Notes: generated by a model from the letters alone, not told the origin. 64,000 bases of DNA from CAJXJP01 sp964022365 (GCA_964022365.1 CAXHZN010000004.1:68471-132470); one strand, 5' to 3'. Numbered from the stretch's first letter, positions 9,384-19,501 are shown. Program-made: numbers and translations.

Positions 9384-10049
9384 TTATTTCACTGCCAGCT
9401 TATTTAAATATTGATTAAGAGGAAGACCAATTTTGGCTGAAGAAACTATTTCATCAAAGAAATTTTCACTTAAAACTTCTTCATCAGAAAAATTTTTGAG
9501 TAAATAAAATTCTTTATACCTGAGTAATGCAATATTTTCATTATCTTTTTTGTATCATTTTGGTGCAGTTTTTACTTGTTCTCATCTAAGAGAAAAATAT
9601 TTTTTTATTTTTTTATTTTCTAAAATATTTTTTATTTCAGTAGAATCTTCATCAATATTTTTACGAATATTCTTAAGTAAAAATGGTTCTGGTCTCCAAA
9701 TACCTGCAATTAAAAAAGTATTTCATGGGTGAATATGCAAATAAAATCCTCATCTTTGATGCATCATTGGTTTTGCTCATTGAGAAAATAAAAATCAAAA
9801 ATGATTTTTAAATGGTTTTCATTTAGCAAATCTCGCATCTCTGTAGATACGAAATAAATAAGGTTTTTCGCCTGGAGTTTGTAAACTCGGATCAAAACTA
9901 TTTAGTGCACCAAATATATGTGCAGCAAATAGTTTTGTTTGATTTTTGATTTCTAAATATCTTGGTTTATTTTCTTCAAACCATTCACGATTATTATTCA
10001 CACTCAATTCAAGTAAAAAATCGTACCAAGATTTTGGAATTTTTTTCAT
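9384..10049 (-). CDS. DUF2461 family protein
   Basis: A 221-residue soluble protein matching the DUF2461 family. The N-terminal motif SWYDFLLELSVNNNREWFEENK matches the family's typical start (F-L..L..NN.R.WF..NK). YLFRIYRDARFAKGKPFKNHFG and GGFYLHIHPGNTFLIAGIW follow, also typical. The family is widespread and its biochemical role is unknown. TGA glycines occur in KGKPF and elsewhere. The start is the only ATG before the conserved block. There is no close operon partner. Confidence 0.85.
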
Positions 10050-10179
10050 AGTAAATTCATTATTTGTATATATTTTGAGTATATAATATTTTCTATAATT
10101 TACAAGAAAAATATTTTCTGTTAGAAAAAAAAATTTATTTTAATATACTTATATAAATAATATTCTAAAAAAATAAAAA

Positions 10180-11448
10180 ATGTTTGAAACACTCACATTA
10201 GGAATTTTAACCGTTGCACAATTATTTCAACTATGAGTCTGAGATTATAACCATGCAGTAAAAGTACAACAAGAAATCCTTATAGAAAAAGAAAAACAAA
10301 GACAAATAGAACTCAGTAAAATTCCCCATCAAAAAACTCCTGAGCAAGTAAAATCAATTTATTATACAGCTGGAGCTCTTAATTATTGACCAAAAAGAGA
10401 AAATCTATTTCAGCTACTTGAAACTTCAGAAATTAATTCTGTGATTTTAGACATAAAAACTATTTCTGGATATATTAATTTCCAAATGCCAGATACTCAC
10501 TTTACTACGATACAACCTGCATCAAATAATCAGATATGAGATATAAAATCTGAATTAAAATTATTACATGAAAAATGAGCCTATATTATCGGAAGAGTCG
10601 TAGTTTTCAAAGATAACAGGATAAAAGAAATTCGTCCAGATTTAAACCTGAAATGGAAAAATACAAATAAAGTTTGGGAAGATTATAGTGGAAATTCTTA
10701 CTCAGATGCTGGTTCACAAGAAATCTGGGATTATCACGCAGCCATAGCAAAAACAGCTTTTGATTTATGATTTGATGAAATAAATTTTGATTATGTTCGT
10801 TTTCCAACTGATGGGAAAATAAGTGATGCGCAGTTCCCTTTTTCATGAGAAATTATTTCACAAAATCGAACTTGGTGAAAAATACAAGTCCTTGAAAATT
10901 TTTCAGCCTATATAAATAATAATATTAAAAATTATAAATCAGAAATAGTTACCTCAGCCGATGTGTTTTGACTCGTTACCAATAATGATATGTTTCAAAT
11001 CTGACAAAATTTAGAGTCATTTTTACTTCATTTTGATTATGTCGCTCCGATGATTTACCCTTCACATTATTGAGCTGGATTTTTATGATATAAACAACCG
11101 GATAATAATCCGTATGAAATATTTCAATATGCTTTAAATTGAGCAAAAAAACGTATAGATTGACTCAATTTAGAAATAAAAAATGCTCAAAATGAGCAAA
11201 GAAATATTTCTATTTTATGAAAATTTGATTCAAAAACATCTGATATTTCAAATATTTGAGAAATTAAATATACAAATATTCGTCCATGGTTACAATGATT
11301 TTCTTGCACTCGGTGTAGCTGAGCTACTCCATATACTACAAGTAAATTTCGTAAGCAAATCCAAGCCTTAGAAGACGCTTGAATGAACTCTTGGTTTGTC
11401 TGGAGTGCATGATCAAACTATTATCCTGATTGGTATAATTCAAAATAA
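10180..11448 (+). CDS. DUF4015-type putative glycoside hydrolase
   Basis: A 422-residue protein with an N-terminal hydrophobic segment (FETLTLGILTVAQLFQL), probably a signal anchor. A TIM-barrel-like domain of the DUF4015 putative glycoside hydrolase family follows: YYTAGALNYGPKRENLF, VILDIKTISGYINF, YIIGRVVVFKD, EINFDYVRFPTDG, YVAPMIYPSHY and NSWFVWSAGSNYYP. The acidic residues in FDYVRFPTDG and the MIYPSHY strand are the positions expected at the active centre. Action on a cell-surface polysaccharide is inferred from the family and the export signal. It is monocistronic, with a terminator right after the stop. Confidence 0.85.
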
Positions 11449-11450
11449 AT

Positions 11451-11478
11451 AAAAAAAGCCTGGATCACAGGCTTTTTG
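11451..11478 (+). terminator. Intrinsic terminator
   Basis: An AAAAAGCCTG / CAGGCTTTTT hairpin two bases after the stop codon of the DUF4015 gene. Confidence 0.9.
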
Positions 11479-11485
11479 GTTGTTT

Positions 11486-11518
11486 TTAAAATAATGAGGT
11501 CATCAATTATTTTAAAAA
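11486..11518 (-). terminator. Hairpin below a minus-strand gene
   Basis: A TTTTAAAATAAT / ATTATTTTAAAA palindrome with a ten-base loop lies just below the stop at 11522. It lacks a clean U run on the minus strand, so terminator function is uncertain. Confidence 0.45.
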
Positions 11519-11521
11519 ATT

Positions 11522-11947
11522 TTAGAAATCAGATATTTCATATCGAACTAAAGCAAGATGCTTTTGGTTCGAAAAAATAGATTTTGTATCGACATTATCA
11601 AAAACAAGATACGAAACACCATTTTTTTGTTCTAACGAATCAGAGTATAAATTTCTAATTTCATGTGGTACATGTTGGATTGCAAACATGCACATTTTTT
11701 GTAAACAAGCAGCTTTTGCTCCATGTTTGATTATAAATTTTTTCCTTTTTTTGGCTGCATATGAAACATAATCAAATGAGAAATCATTTAACAGTGTCAA
11801 ATAAACCGTTTGATTTGATTTTTCAATCATTTCAATTTTCGTTTTATTATCTGCAGATAAATTATTCACACCTGAAATAAAACTAATCAATAGCAATACA
11901 GTCCCCATTGCACAGATAAACATAAGTAATTTTTTTATACTAAGCAT
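11522..11947 (-). CDS. Hypothetical membrane-anchored protein, 141 aa
   Basis: I do not recognise this protein. Residues 6-27 form one hydrophobic helix (signal anchor), followed by a polar domain with three cysteines in KAACLQKMCMF. The ATG is preceded by GAGGGC at a good distance. None of its glycines uses TGA. SD-led translation and lack of UGA set it apart from most neighbours and resemble a few other short genes in this window (35767, 28284, 59819). It stands alone. Confidence 0.65.
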   Translation of the reverse strand: MLSIKKLLMFICAMGTVLLLISFISGVNNLSADNKTKIEMIEKSNQTVYLTLLNDFSFDYVSYAAKKRKKFIIKHGAKAACLQKMCMFAIQHVPHEIRNLYSDSLEQKNGVSYLVFDNVDTKSIFSNQKHLALVRYEISDF

Positions 11948-12076
11948 ATCAAAGCCCTCATTTTTTCGAGAAAGGATGTAAATGAATTATATTATATTTT
12001 TAAATTGAGTCAAATAGTAATTTTGCATGAAAAAAATAAAAAGAGTAAAAATTTATTTTTCAAAGTGTTTTTATTT

Positions 12077-12877
12077 TTATAATTTTTTAAATATAAATAA
12101 ATGTTCATGCATTATCAATAAAAAATTATAATCTTTACTTTTATTAACCCAAAATCCTGTAGCTTTACAATTATGTTGAACTTTGATAATATCTTCTTTA
12201 AGTGCAAATCATGTTTTTAAAAATCTTTCCATAACCTTAAAAGCCATTGGTTGATACATTTTTTCTCTTCTTGTATCTCATATCAAAACCGCACAATATT
12301 TCCCTGGTTTTAAAACTCTAAAACTTTCTTTTGCTACTTTTTCCATTTTATCACAAAATTCATCAATATCGTGAATCTGAGATAAATCTCATTTTAATCC
12401 ATCACTATATTTTATAATATCAGCATACGGTGGATGCATTAAAACAAAATCAACACTTTCATCTTTTAATTCTTTATTTTTCTTTGTGGCATCATGATGT
12501 AAAATTTTTACATCTCACCATTTATTTGTTTTTAAATGATGTTCTTCTAGTGATTCATTTATTTGTTCTAAATAACTATCTTCAAAATTTAAAAAACTTT
12601 CAGTCAAAGCAATTGCTTCAGGATTAATATCATAACAAATCAAATTCCTATCCAATAATTTAGACTCAATCGCAGTTGTTCCACCTCAAATCATAGGATC
12701 AAGAAGAGTATCTCAAACTTTCGAATATCTCAATATCAAATTTCTCACCACCTCAGGTGACCAATTTCCTCTCCATTTACTATTATGTGTCATCCAGTTC
12801 CCTCTTCTCGGAAAAGACCAAACAGTAGAACATTCTTGTTCAAAATCTATTGGTGGAAGTTTTTGTTTTTTAGCCAT
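12077..12877 (-). CDS. DNA methyltransferase, N4-cytosine/N6-adenine type
   Basis: A 266-residue SAM-dependent DNA methylase of the N4/N6 class. The order is SAM motif first: DTLLDPMIGGGTTAIESKLL near 60, then the acidic ICYDINPEAI, then the catalytic motif VLMHPPYAD near 150, where the class has (D/N/S)PPY; here His takes the first place, a variant known in this family. YCAVLIGDTRR follows. The start overlaps the end of the 83-residue gene upstream by eight bases. It may be a second modification enzyme of the neighbouring DpnII-type system or an orphan methylase. Target specificity cannot be read from the sequence. Confidence 0.85.
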
Positions 12878-13121
12878 TTTTTGAATATATTAAGTTTAAA
12901 TCTAAATGAGCATCATAATCAATCCAAATAGGATCTTTTTTATTAAAATCTCACTTCACAAGTTTTACATTTTCTATTTTTTCACACTCAGGATGAATAT
13001 TACTAGAAAAGTAAAATCACAAGTTTGTTCCACAAAAAATAAATTTTTCTTCCATAACATCAATAAATTCATCTGAATCAATATTTTCTAAATAATATAA
13101 TTTTTCAAATTTATTTTCCAT
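12870..13121 (-). CDS. Hypothetical protein, 83 aa, coupled to the methylase
   Basis: A small acidic soluble protein that I do not recognise. It contains FIFCGTNLGFYFSSNIHPECEKIEN and DPIWIDYDAH; the two cysteines and the Asp/His-rich C-terminus are the only notable residues. Two TGA glycines are read through. Its stop lies eight bases inside the methylase gene, so the two are probably translated together and may act together. No SD sequence is evident. Confidence 0.6.
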
Positions 13122-13144
13122 AATTTTGAGTATAAAAAAATAAT

Positions 13145-13410
13145 TTATTTATATATATACAAAATATATACAAATAAATTATTTTTGCAAGAAATTATTT
13201 TTATTTTATAGATTTTGCTCCAAGCAACTGACATTCAATTGGTAATAAATCAAATTCAAATTTGCAAAGCAAGAGTGTTTAAAAATGTCACAATTCAATC
13301 TTTTTTATATGTTTTCATAATCTTTAGTATTTTAAAAAATATTCCACTTAAGGAGATTAATCAAACACCAGTTACAAGTAGCCACTCAGGGCAAAATCTA
13401 TAAAATATGA
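13145..13410 (-). pseudogene. Possible decayed gene or TIR element in the restriction island
   Basis: Read with UGA as Gly, the minus strand is open here for about 88 codons. It gives a membrane-protein-like sequence (LLVTGVGLISLSGIFFKI, then DGIVTFLNTLALQIGIGFI and VAWSKIYKIK), but with no usable start near its upstream end. A stop separates it from the DpnII gene. Either it is the remnant of a truncated membrane-protein gene or the open frame is chance in AT-rich DNA. The same span is bounded by the inverted repeats reported separately. Confidence 0.3.
13203..13406. repeat. 204-bp segment with 18-bp terminal inverted repeats
   Basis: The left end ATTTTATAGATTTTGCTC and the right end, on the opposite strand, ATTTTATAGATTTTGCCC match at 17 of 18 positions. 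The arms are about 170 bases apart, too far for a simple terminator. The layout resembles a MITE; no clear target-site duplication is visible. Confidence 0.4.
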
Positions 13411-13415
13411 GTTAT

Positions 13416-14282
13416 TTATTTCACTAACTCATCTAAAACTCCTTCTTTTAACATTTCAATATTATAAATATTTCCTTCCATTTTATTGTAAGCTTCTTCA
13501 AGTGGTTTGAGAGCTGTATTCCAACCAAGTCAGTCAGTTATCCAGAAAAATTTAATATTTTGATTTTGCATAAAATCATATAATCCAGCGAATTCCCCAG
13601 CAACTGCTTTGAGTTTACTTCATCCACCTCCATAATAATTTACTTCAATAAGGTAAACTTCGTGTTTATCTCTATTGTAAATAGAAAAATCAAATCTTCT
13701 ACTTGATTTATCTGATTGTACATCTATATTCCAAGTAGTTTTCATGAAACTTGATGTAGCTTGTTCTTTGTATTCAAATCATGGATTTTTTTCACATAAA
13801 TCTTTTACAAATTCTTCAACAATATCTTCCATTAAATCTCAAGTTCTATTTTTTCTCGCATTTGAATCGAGTCCAGTTTCTACACCAAAAACATAATCTA
13901 CTAAATTATTAATTTTTTTTGATTCAAAAATTTCTTTTAGACCAGATTTTACGAAAAAATTTATCATATCTTGATCTTCAAAGTCAGCTTTTTCTGTAAA
14001 CAGATGTTTTATATCTTTTATTTCCAGAGTTTCTCTATCAAGTATTTCTTTATCAAAATTTCTCACAGCTATGAGTAAAGGCAAAACTTCTCTAGTTTTA
14101 GGACTTTCCCTTATAATTTCTAAAAACTTGTTTTCAATATTATCTTCTCACAAAAGTGCTGTTAATAAAGAAAGCCGTTTTTTTACTTTATATGTATTAT
14201 CTGATATTTTTTTGAAATCAGAGAAATAATCCCAAGAAAATATTGAAGATGTGAGAGTGTTTGTTAATTTTTCAAAGTTCAT
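13416..14282 (-). CDS. DpnII-family type II restriction endonuclease (GATC)
   Basis: A 288-residue homologue of R.DpnII, which cuts unmethylated GATC. It aligns over its whole length: the N-terminal WDYFSDFKKI, PLLIAVRNFDKE, then NLVDYVFGVETGLDSNARKN followed by RTGD near 126-150, RFDFSIYNRDKHEVYLIEVNYY with the acidic/Glu catalytic pattern, GGGSKLKA, and FFWITDGLGWNTA. The Gly of RTGD is a TGA codon, aligned to Gly in DpnII. The start lies one base after the stop of the membrane-protein gene upstream, so it belongs to the Dam-PIN-membrane protein-DpnII operon. The recognition sequence is inferred from homology. Confidence 0.9.
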
Positions 14283-14283
14283 A

Positions 14284-14967
14284 TTAATCTGTTATAAAAT
14301 AATAAATCCATTTATCAATTATATATACTTCTTTTTGTTCTAATAGATTATTTAAAATCTCAACTGTATCTTCTTTTTTGAGAATATTATTTGATTTATT
14401 TTTTCAAAATCATTCAACATCAATCGGTTCGATATCAATTTGAGAATATTCTTCATATCTTGTTTCAGCTAAACTTTTTTTTACATTATCTCATTTATAT
14501 ATTTCTTCAAAATTATCTATATCAATTTTTATATCTAATTCTGGATCTATATTATGTAATATTTCATTTTGAAAATCATATAAATTTTCACTATCTAAAC
14601 TCAATTTATATCAAAGTGGAGCTTTATACAATTCTCATTCTTTTTCATATAATGATTTTGCATATTCTATATCATCATATAATTTTACCTTCAATTTATC
14701 TGGTGATAATCTTTCTTGTAACGTACGTAAATATTTGAAATGCTCTTCTTTTTCTTTTCTTATTTCTTCTAAATCAAAGTATCTATATACTCAGAAGAAA
14801 AACCCTAGTAAAGTAAATAAGATAGCTAAAAATTCATAGATAGAAAGATTATTGCTGATTACATACATAACTGTATAACTATTTTGACAATAAATTACAA
14901 ATAAAATAATTAATGCAATAATTCATAGAAATAACGTTATATTTGTTTTCTTTTTGATATTAATCAT
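14284..14967 (-). CDS. Two-helix membrane protein inside the restriction operon
   Basis: A 227-residue protein of unknown family. Two membrane helices lie at about residues 10-30 (TLFLGIIALIILFVIY) and 42-60 (FLAILFTLLGFFFGVYRYF). They are followed by a charged helix (DLEEIRKEKEEHFKYLRTLQERL) and an acidic cytoplasmic domain of about 130 residues rich in Asp, Glu and Lys. The start overlaps the 3' end of the PIN gene by eight bases and the stop is one base before the DpnII start, which suggests coupled translation. Membrane effectors are common in anti-phage systems; whether this is one is inference from position only. Confidence 0.7.
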
Positions 14968-16201
14968 TCATTCAAAGTTTATAGAAATAATATTTACTAT
15001 CTATATTATCAATTTTACTTTGTAAATAAGATATTTTTATTATTGATTCTGGATTTAATTCTTCAGTTTCTAAGATTGTATCTAAAATATATTTTAAAGA
15101 TTTTATTTCTTTTTGAAATATTTTATAGTAGCTTTCTTGAAATCTACTCATTTTAAGTTTACTCTTTATCATCTTAAGTCTCTTTAGGAAAAATTCTAAT
15201 TCTTTAGTATATTTAGAAGAAATATCTAAATTATATAATTCCCTCTCTATTTCTTCAATTATATCAAAAGTAAATTTATACTCTCAGTAATTATCAAAGT
15301 ATTCAAATTTATTTTGTATTTTTCCTCTTCTTTCCATTATTTTTCTTTCTTCTATTTCCCTAATTTTTCTTATCTCAGTTATAGTATTTTTAGTTATTTT
15401 AGAATCACTTAATTCTAAAAATCTTTCTGGAGTATAAATATGAAAATCTACATTAGCTTTTTCATACATTTCTTTTTTTAATTGAGGAAGTGGCATAATT
15501 CTTTTTCCATCTTTTTGAAGCCACCAATCTTCCTTTACATCTCATGATATAAAGACAATAGGTTTTTTTATTTTTTTGGCTTTATCAATAATTTGATACC
15601 ATAATATTAAATCTCAATACTTTTTATCTTCACTCTTTTTTTTATCTTTATATCAAGGTGGGATATTATTAGCATATCTTTTTTCTCCTTCTTTAATAAT
15701 TTGCATTAATCTGTCTTCGTCATAACTTTCACCTATATTTTTATCAAACATATTATTAATTGATTCCAGTACATCATCATGCTCTAACCATTTTGGATGC
15801 ATTTTTTTTCCTTTTTTAACTTCATTTTCAGCTTTTTGTAATCAAGTTTTAATTTTATTACTTATTTCCTCTATATCTAAAAAAGGATGATCTTTGAAAT
15901 TATTTTTTATCTCACATTTAGCATTTTCTAAAATCTCTAAAATTTTATCATAAGATTTTTCATTTTCTGATATAACACTAATTCTATTTTCATAAAATTC
16001 ATATCATACTTGATATGGAATCCATAATTGTTTTTGGTTTTTTAATTTTTTTAATACATCAAAATAAATATCTACAGTTTTTCTACTATACCTATACATA
16101 TTTAATAAAGTATTCGTATCAAATACAAATAAACAATTCTTCCATAATTCTTCAAAATCAGTTTTTGTAAATTGATGATATTCTCTAAATCTATTCTTCA
16201 T
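14960..16201 (-). CDS. PIN-like domain protein (DUF4935/PIN_8 type)
   Basis: A 413-residue protein. The N-terminal half is a PIN-like nuclease domain: LFVFDTNTLLNMYRYS near 25-40 gives the first catalytic Asp, IPYQVGYEFYENR the conserved Glu, KYGDLILWYQIID a further Asp and VFISGDVKEDWW near 213 the last Asp pair. PIN domains are metal-dependent ribonucleases. The C-terminal half is charged, helical and coiled-coil-like. This long PIN type (PF18476/DUF4935) is often found beside restriction systems. It lies 11 bases after the Dam gene and overlaps the membrane-protein gene by eight bases. A toxin-like or back-up defence role is inferred. Confidence 0.8.
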
Positions 16202-16212
16202 AATTTAAAATA

Positions 16213-17169
16213 TTAATAATTCATCACCACAATTTCCTCAACTGCCCCTCTTCAATCCCCTTTCGAGTTAATATTCCTCTTTGCTTTGACGATTTCAAAT
16301 CTATATCATGCAAAGATTTCTCTGATAAATGGAGTATTGTGGTTTGATAACATTAGGTTAACTCACTTTTTATCGAGTGCTACGAATACATCTCTGAGTT
16401 TTTCTTGCATATCACGACCGAAACCACTTTCGTTGTAACTGGTGAAGTTAGCACTTTCCGTTAAAACGTCATATGGTGGGTCAAAATATACGAAATCTCA
16501 TGATTCTGCTTTTTGTAAAACGGCTTCAAAACTTTGAAGTTTTATTTCAGCTTTTGTTTTATTTAAAAGTGCAGAAGCATTGAGAATAGTTTCTCTTTGA
16601 ACGATATCTGGATTTGAGTACTTCCCAAATGGAACGTTGTATTCTCATTTTGAATTTACTCTGTACATTCCATTAAAACAAGTTCTATTGAGATATACAA
16701 ATCTCATTGCTCTTTGGATATCGCTATATTTAGCTTGCCAATTTTCCTGTCTATCCCATAAACGTATTTCTAAAAATCTGTCTTTTGAAACAATTTCTTG
16801 CTCTAAAAGTTTGATAAGATCTTTTGGTTTATTTTTAATAACTTGATACAAATTAATTAATTCTTCATTTACATCTGATAAAAAGCTCTTTTTTCTTTGA
16901 ATATTGAAAAATACTGCTCAACCTCATAAAAAGGGTTCAAAATAATTATTGAATTGTTTTGGGTACAAAGATTCAAATTGTTTTATTAATTGTCTTTTTC
17001 ATCCTACCCATTTCACAAAAGGTTTTGCTTTAATAATATCAATATTTTCTTCAATAAACTTTTCTGCTGAAGTTTCATCATGAAAAAATCATCATGTAAA
17101 CCATGATTTTAATATTTGAATACTTACAGAATATTTATTTGCTAAATTTGCTAATACCAATTGAGACAT
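16213..17169 (-). CDS. dam: DNA adenine methylase, Dam/M.DpnII type
   Basis: A 318-residue N6-adenine methylase of the alpha class. SAM motif PFVKWVGGKRQLIKQF is near 45, FEPFLGGGAVFF near 75, and the catalytic DPPYD near 229. NRTCFNGMYRVNSKGEYNVPFG is characteristic of Dam and M.DpnM enzymes, which methylate the A in GATC. The first 40 residues (SVSIQILKSWFTGGFFHDE) extend beyond the usual start. It is the first gene of the operon leading to DpnII and protects the host DNA. The start ATG is the first in frame after a promoter-sized gap. The symbol is given for the family; it could also be called a DpnM homologue. Confidence 0.88.
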
Positions 17170-17291
17170 TTAATTAATTTTTAATAATATTGTAATTAAA
17201 AACTCAAAAAAAAATCTTATCACATTTCAAAATAAAAGGTGACTAAGAATTGATTTTATAAGTTATGTTTAGTTTTGTTGTTTTGTTATTC

Positions 17292-17356
17292 AATTTTTTA
17301 TTTTAAGAAATAAAAAATTTATGAGTAAATAAAAATATTTACTTTTATTTACTCAT
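17292..17356. terminator. Tandem hairpins, terminator of the 17388 gene
   Basis: Two palindromes: 17292-17319 (AATTTTTTATTT / AAATAAAAAATT) and 17321-17356 (ATGAGTAAATAAAA / TTTTATTTACTCAT). The second overlaps a TAA at 17349-17351 that would close the upstream gene if its earlier TAA were absent. Confidence 0.65.
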
Positions 17357-17387
17357 CTAATATATTGATTATCTCTGGATCTACAAA

Positions 17388-17792
17388 TTATTTATTTCCT
17401 TCTGACATATTTAGCGAGTTTATAAATGTTTTTAATATATTATTTGGGATAATTTGAGTGTGTTGTTTTGTGAATTTTATGTAAATAATTCAATTATAAA
17501 CTTTTATTTCATCATATAATTTCAAATTTATTTGATTGTTTTTATAAGTATACAACTCTAATTTTGATAATTGTTTTTTAAAATCATACTGATTATTAAA
17601 TCAAATATGTAAAGATTCCAAACATTCTTTCAAAGTAACTATCACATCATAATTTCAATCTATATCAAAATATTTTTCACTTTGATACAGAGCGATAAAC
17701 AAGATATTACTTTTCATCATCTTAACACTACAATTATTTAAAAAAGGATAGTCATTTGGTAAAAGGAAGTCTAATTTTTCAATTTCAATCAT
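17388..17792 (-). CDS. Hypothetical protein, 134 aa (possibly truncated by a nonsense codon)
   Basis: I do not recognise this protein. The start is placed at ATG (MIEIEKLDFLLPNDYPF) because the longer frame begins only at TTG. It is a soluble protein with strand-rich sequence (YDVIVTLKECLESLHIGF, VYNGIIYIKFTKQHTQI) and ends MSEGNK at TAA 17388-17390. After this TAA the same frame continues with FVDPEIINILDE and a second TAA at 17349-17351 that coincides with a terminator hairpin. This suggests the ancestral gene ended there. Confidence 0.5.
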
Positions 17793-17911
17793 TACAAGAA
17801 ATATTAATAATAAAGTATTTAAAATATTACTTGTATTATTAACCAAATAAATTTATTTTTAAAAGTCATACTATTTTTGATGTTACTTTATTTTTTTATA
17901 ATTCCAATCAA

Positions 17912-17944
17912 CAAAAAAAAGCAGGTTTGAACACCTACTTTTTC
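17912..17944 (-). terminator. Intrinsic terminator of the tmRNA gene
   Basis: On the minus strand a GTAGGT / ACCTGC hairpin (one G-U pair) precedes a run of eight Ts, about 50 bases below the tmRNA 3' end. Confidence 0.75.
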
Positions 17945-17991
17945 CCTTATCTATCAAGCTTTCGAAGTATCGAAAGTGTCTAAAAATCATT

Positions 17992-18459
17992 TGGTGGAGC
18001 TAATGGGATTTGAACCCATGTCTTAAGAGGCCAGTCAAATACTTCTACTATCATAGTTTATTTTGATATTTATATACATAGAGAACAAACAAAAAGTGTA
18101 TATAAAGATTATATTTATAGGTACTTGTAGGTACAAAACAAAATCATACTCGATCCTACAAGATGGGAATTTAATAATTTTTAGAAACTTCTCTCATTAA
18201 AATTTTCTAAAAATGTGTAGCAGACAAATGTCATCATCCCTTGGGAAGGCTACGTCTCTAAAACTCTCTTTTGTGGAGCGAGACTACTTACGCAGCGTAT
18301 GCGTAAGATGGAGTTAAAGCTTTTTTGAAAGAAGCTAGACCTCCTGCAATTCTTTTATTTGCATTTATGTTTGTTTGTGATTGATTATGGAAGTCACAAA
18401 CACCTCCCAGATAGCATATAAAACGGACAATTCTCCTAATAGAAACCAAGATTAGCCCC
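17992..18459 (-). ncRNA. ssrA: tmRNA (SsrA RNA)
   Basis: Transfer-messenger RNA that rescues stalled ribosomes. The 5' end GGGGCTA pairs with the 3' TAGCTCC followed by ACCA, making a tRNA-like acceptor stem. The T arm ATGGG-TTCAAAT-CCCAT is intact and CCA is encoded. The tag frame runs from 18362 down to 18288: it begins GCA (Ala resume codon) and encodes ANKRIAGG, LASFKKALTP and SYAYAA before TAA, 24 codons. Its glycines are GGA and GGT, not TGA. Stable stem-loops between tag and 3' end fit the pseudoknot region. The length is 468 nt, longer than the 363 nt of E. coli. Confidence 0.9.
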
Positions 18460-18541
18460 AGTAGCAATAATATATAGTTTTTTTACTGAAAGTAAAGAAT
18501 TTTTAGCATATATTTCTAAAATAATTTTTTTGATTTTAAAC

Positions 18542-18569
18542 TTGATATAAAATATTTTTCTGCTATATT
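18542..18569 (+). promoter_or_regulatory. Sigma-70-like promoter for the HD hydrolase gene
   Basis: TTGATA (18542-18547) and TATATT (18564-18569) with a 16-base spacer, 34 bases before the ATG at 18603. Confidence 0.6.
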
Positions 18570-18602
18570 TATAAGTAGCCTTTTTTTCTAACTAAATGAT
18601 AT

Positions 18603-19490
18603 ATGTATTGAGAATTATCCCACAAGTTTTCAGATATTTGTAGCACTCTTGAAGAGTCACAAAAGCAAAAATTACAACGTGCATATGATTTTGCATATCA
18701 AGCACATTTAGGGCAGAAAAGAAAATCCGGTGAAGATTACTTTATTCACCCATTAGCTGTAGCAATAGATTTATACCATAAATTTGGAAACCTTGATTTA
18801 GTTGCAGCATGATTATTACACGATACAGTCGAAGATAATGAAAGTATCGAAATCGACGAAATCTATGAAAAGTTTTGAGATGAAGTTGGATTTATGGTTG
18901 ACGCGGTTACAAAAAATACTAAGCAACTTCATAAATCAGATATAGTATTTGAAAGAAAAATAGATAAATTTTTATATGGTGGGACAAAAGATATAAAAGT
19001 TTTTTTACTCAAACTTGCCGATAGAGATGACAACCTCAAAACAATCAACAATCTCAAAGATAATAAACAAGTGAGAATGGCTTTTGAAACTCAAGCTATA
19101 TTTTCACCACTAGAAATGGTTATCGATTATAAAAATATTAATTCAATTCAAAAGGCTCATGATAATTTGTGTACACATTGTAAAAAATTAGATATTTGCG
19201 AATATAAAAAACTCAAAGATTATCTTATCAGTGTAACATTTAGTAACTTTTCAAATGAATGTTTTGATAGCGTCTATCAAAACACTGCAAATGTAACTTG
19301 GAAAATAAACAATCGTGAAGTTTTAGATGAACTGTTAAAAACACCAAATATAAATGACAAAATTGAAACCCTTTCGATAGAATCCTGAGAACATGATTAT
19401 TTTGCCTTTATGTTTCGTTTTAAAAAATGACAAGTTATGAACAACGAAATCAAACTCGAAATCTGAGATACTTATTCATTTAGTTTATAA
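18603..19490 (+). CDS. HD-domain hydrolase, SpoT/MESH1-like
   Basis: A 295-residue soluble protein with an N-terminal metal-dependent HD domain of the RelA/SpoT hydrolase kind: AHLGQKRKSGEDYFIHPLAVA near 36-56, AGLLHDTVEDNES near 72 with the HDxxED motif, FGDEVGFMVDAVTKNTK and KLADRDDNLKT. It lacks the synthetase, TGS and ACT domains of the full Rel protein encoded at 48161. The likely reaction is hydrolysis of (p)ppGpp or a related nucleotide. The last 120 residues contain CTHCKKLDIC and are unassigned. It is probably co-transcribed with the methyltransferase 11 bases downstream. Confidence 0.8.
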
Positions 19491-19501
19491 ATCACCCAAT
19501 T

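Noticed and set aside
13215..13403. 62-residue + strand frame between dpnII and the methylase
   Set aside because: No RBS, no protein-like pattern; it runs antisense to the TIR element and all neighbours are on the minus strand.
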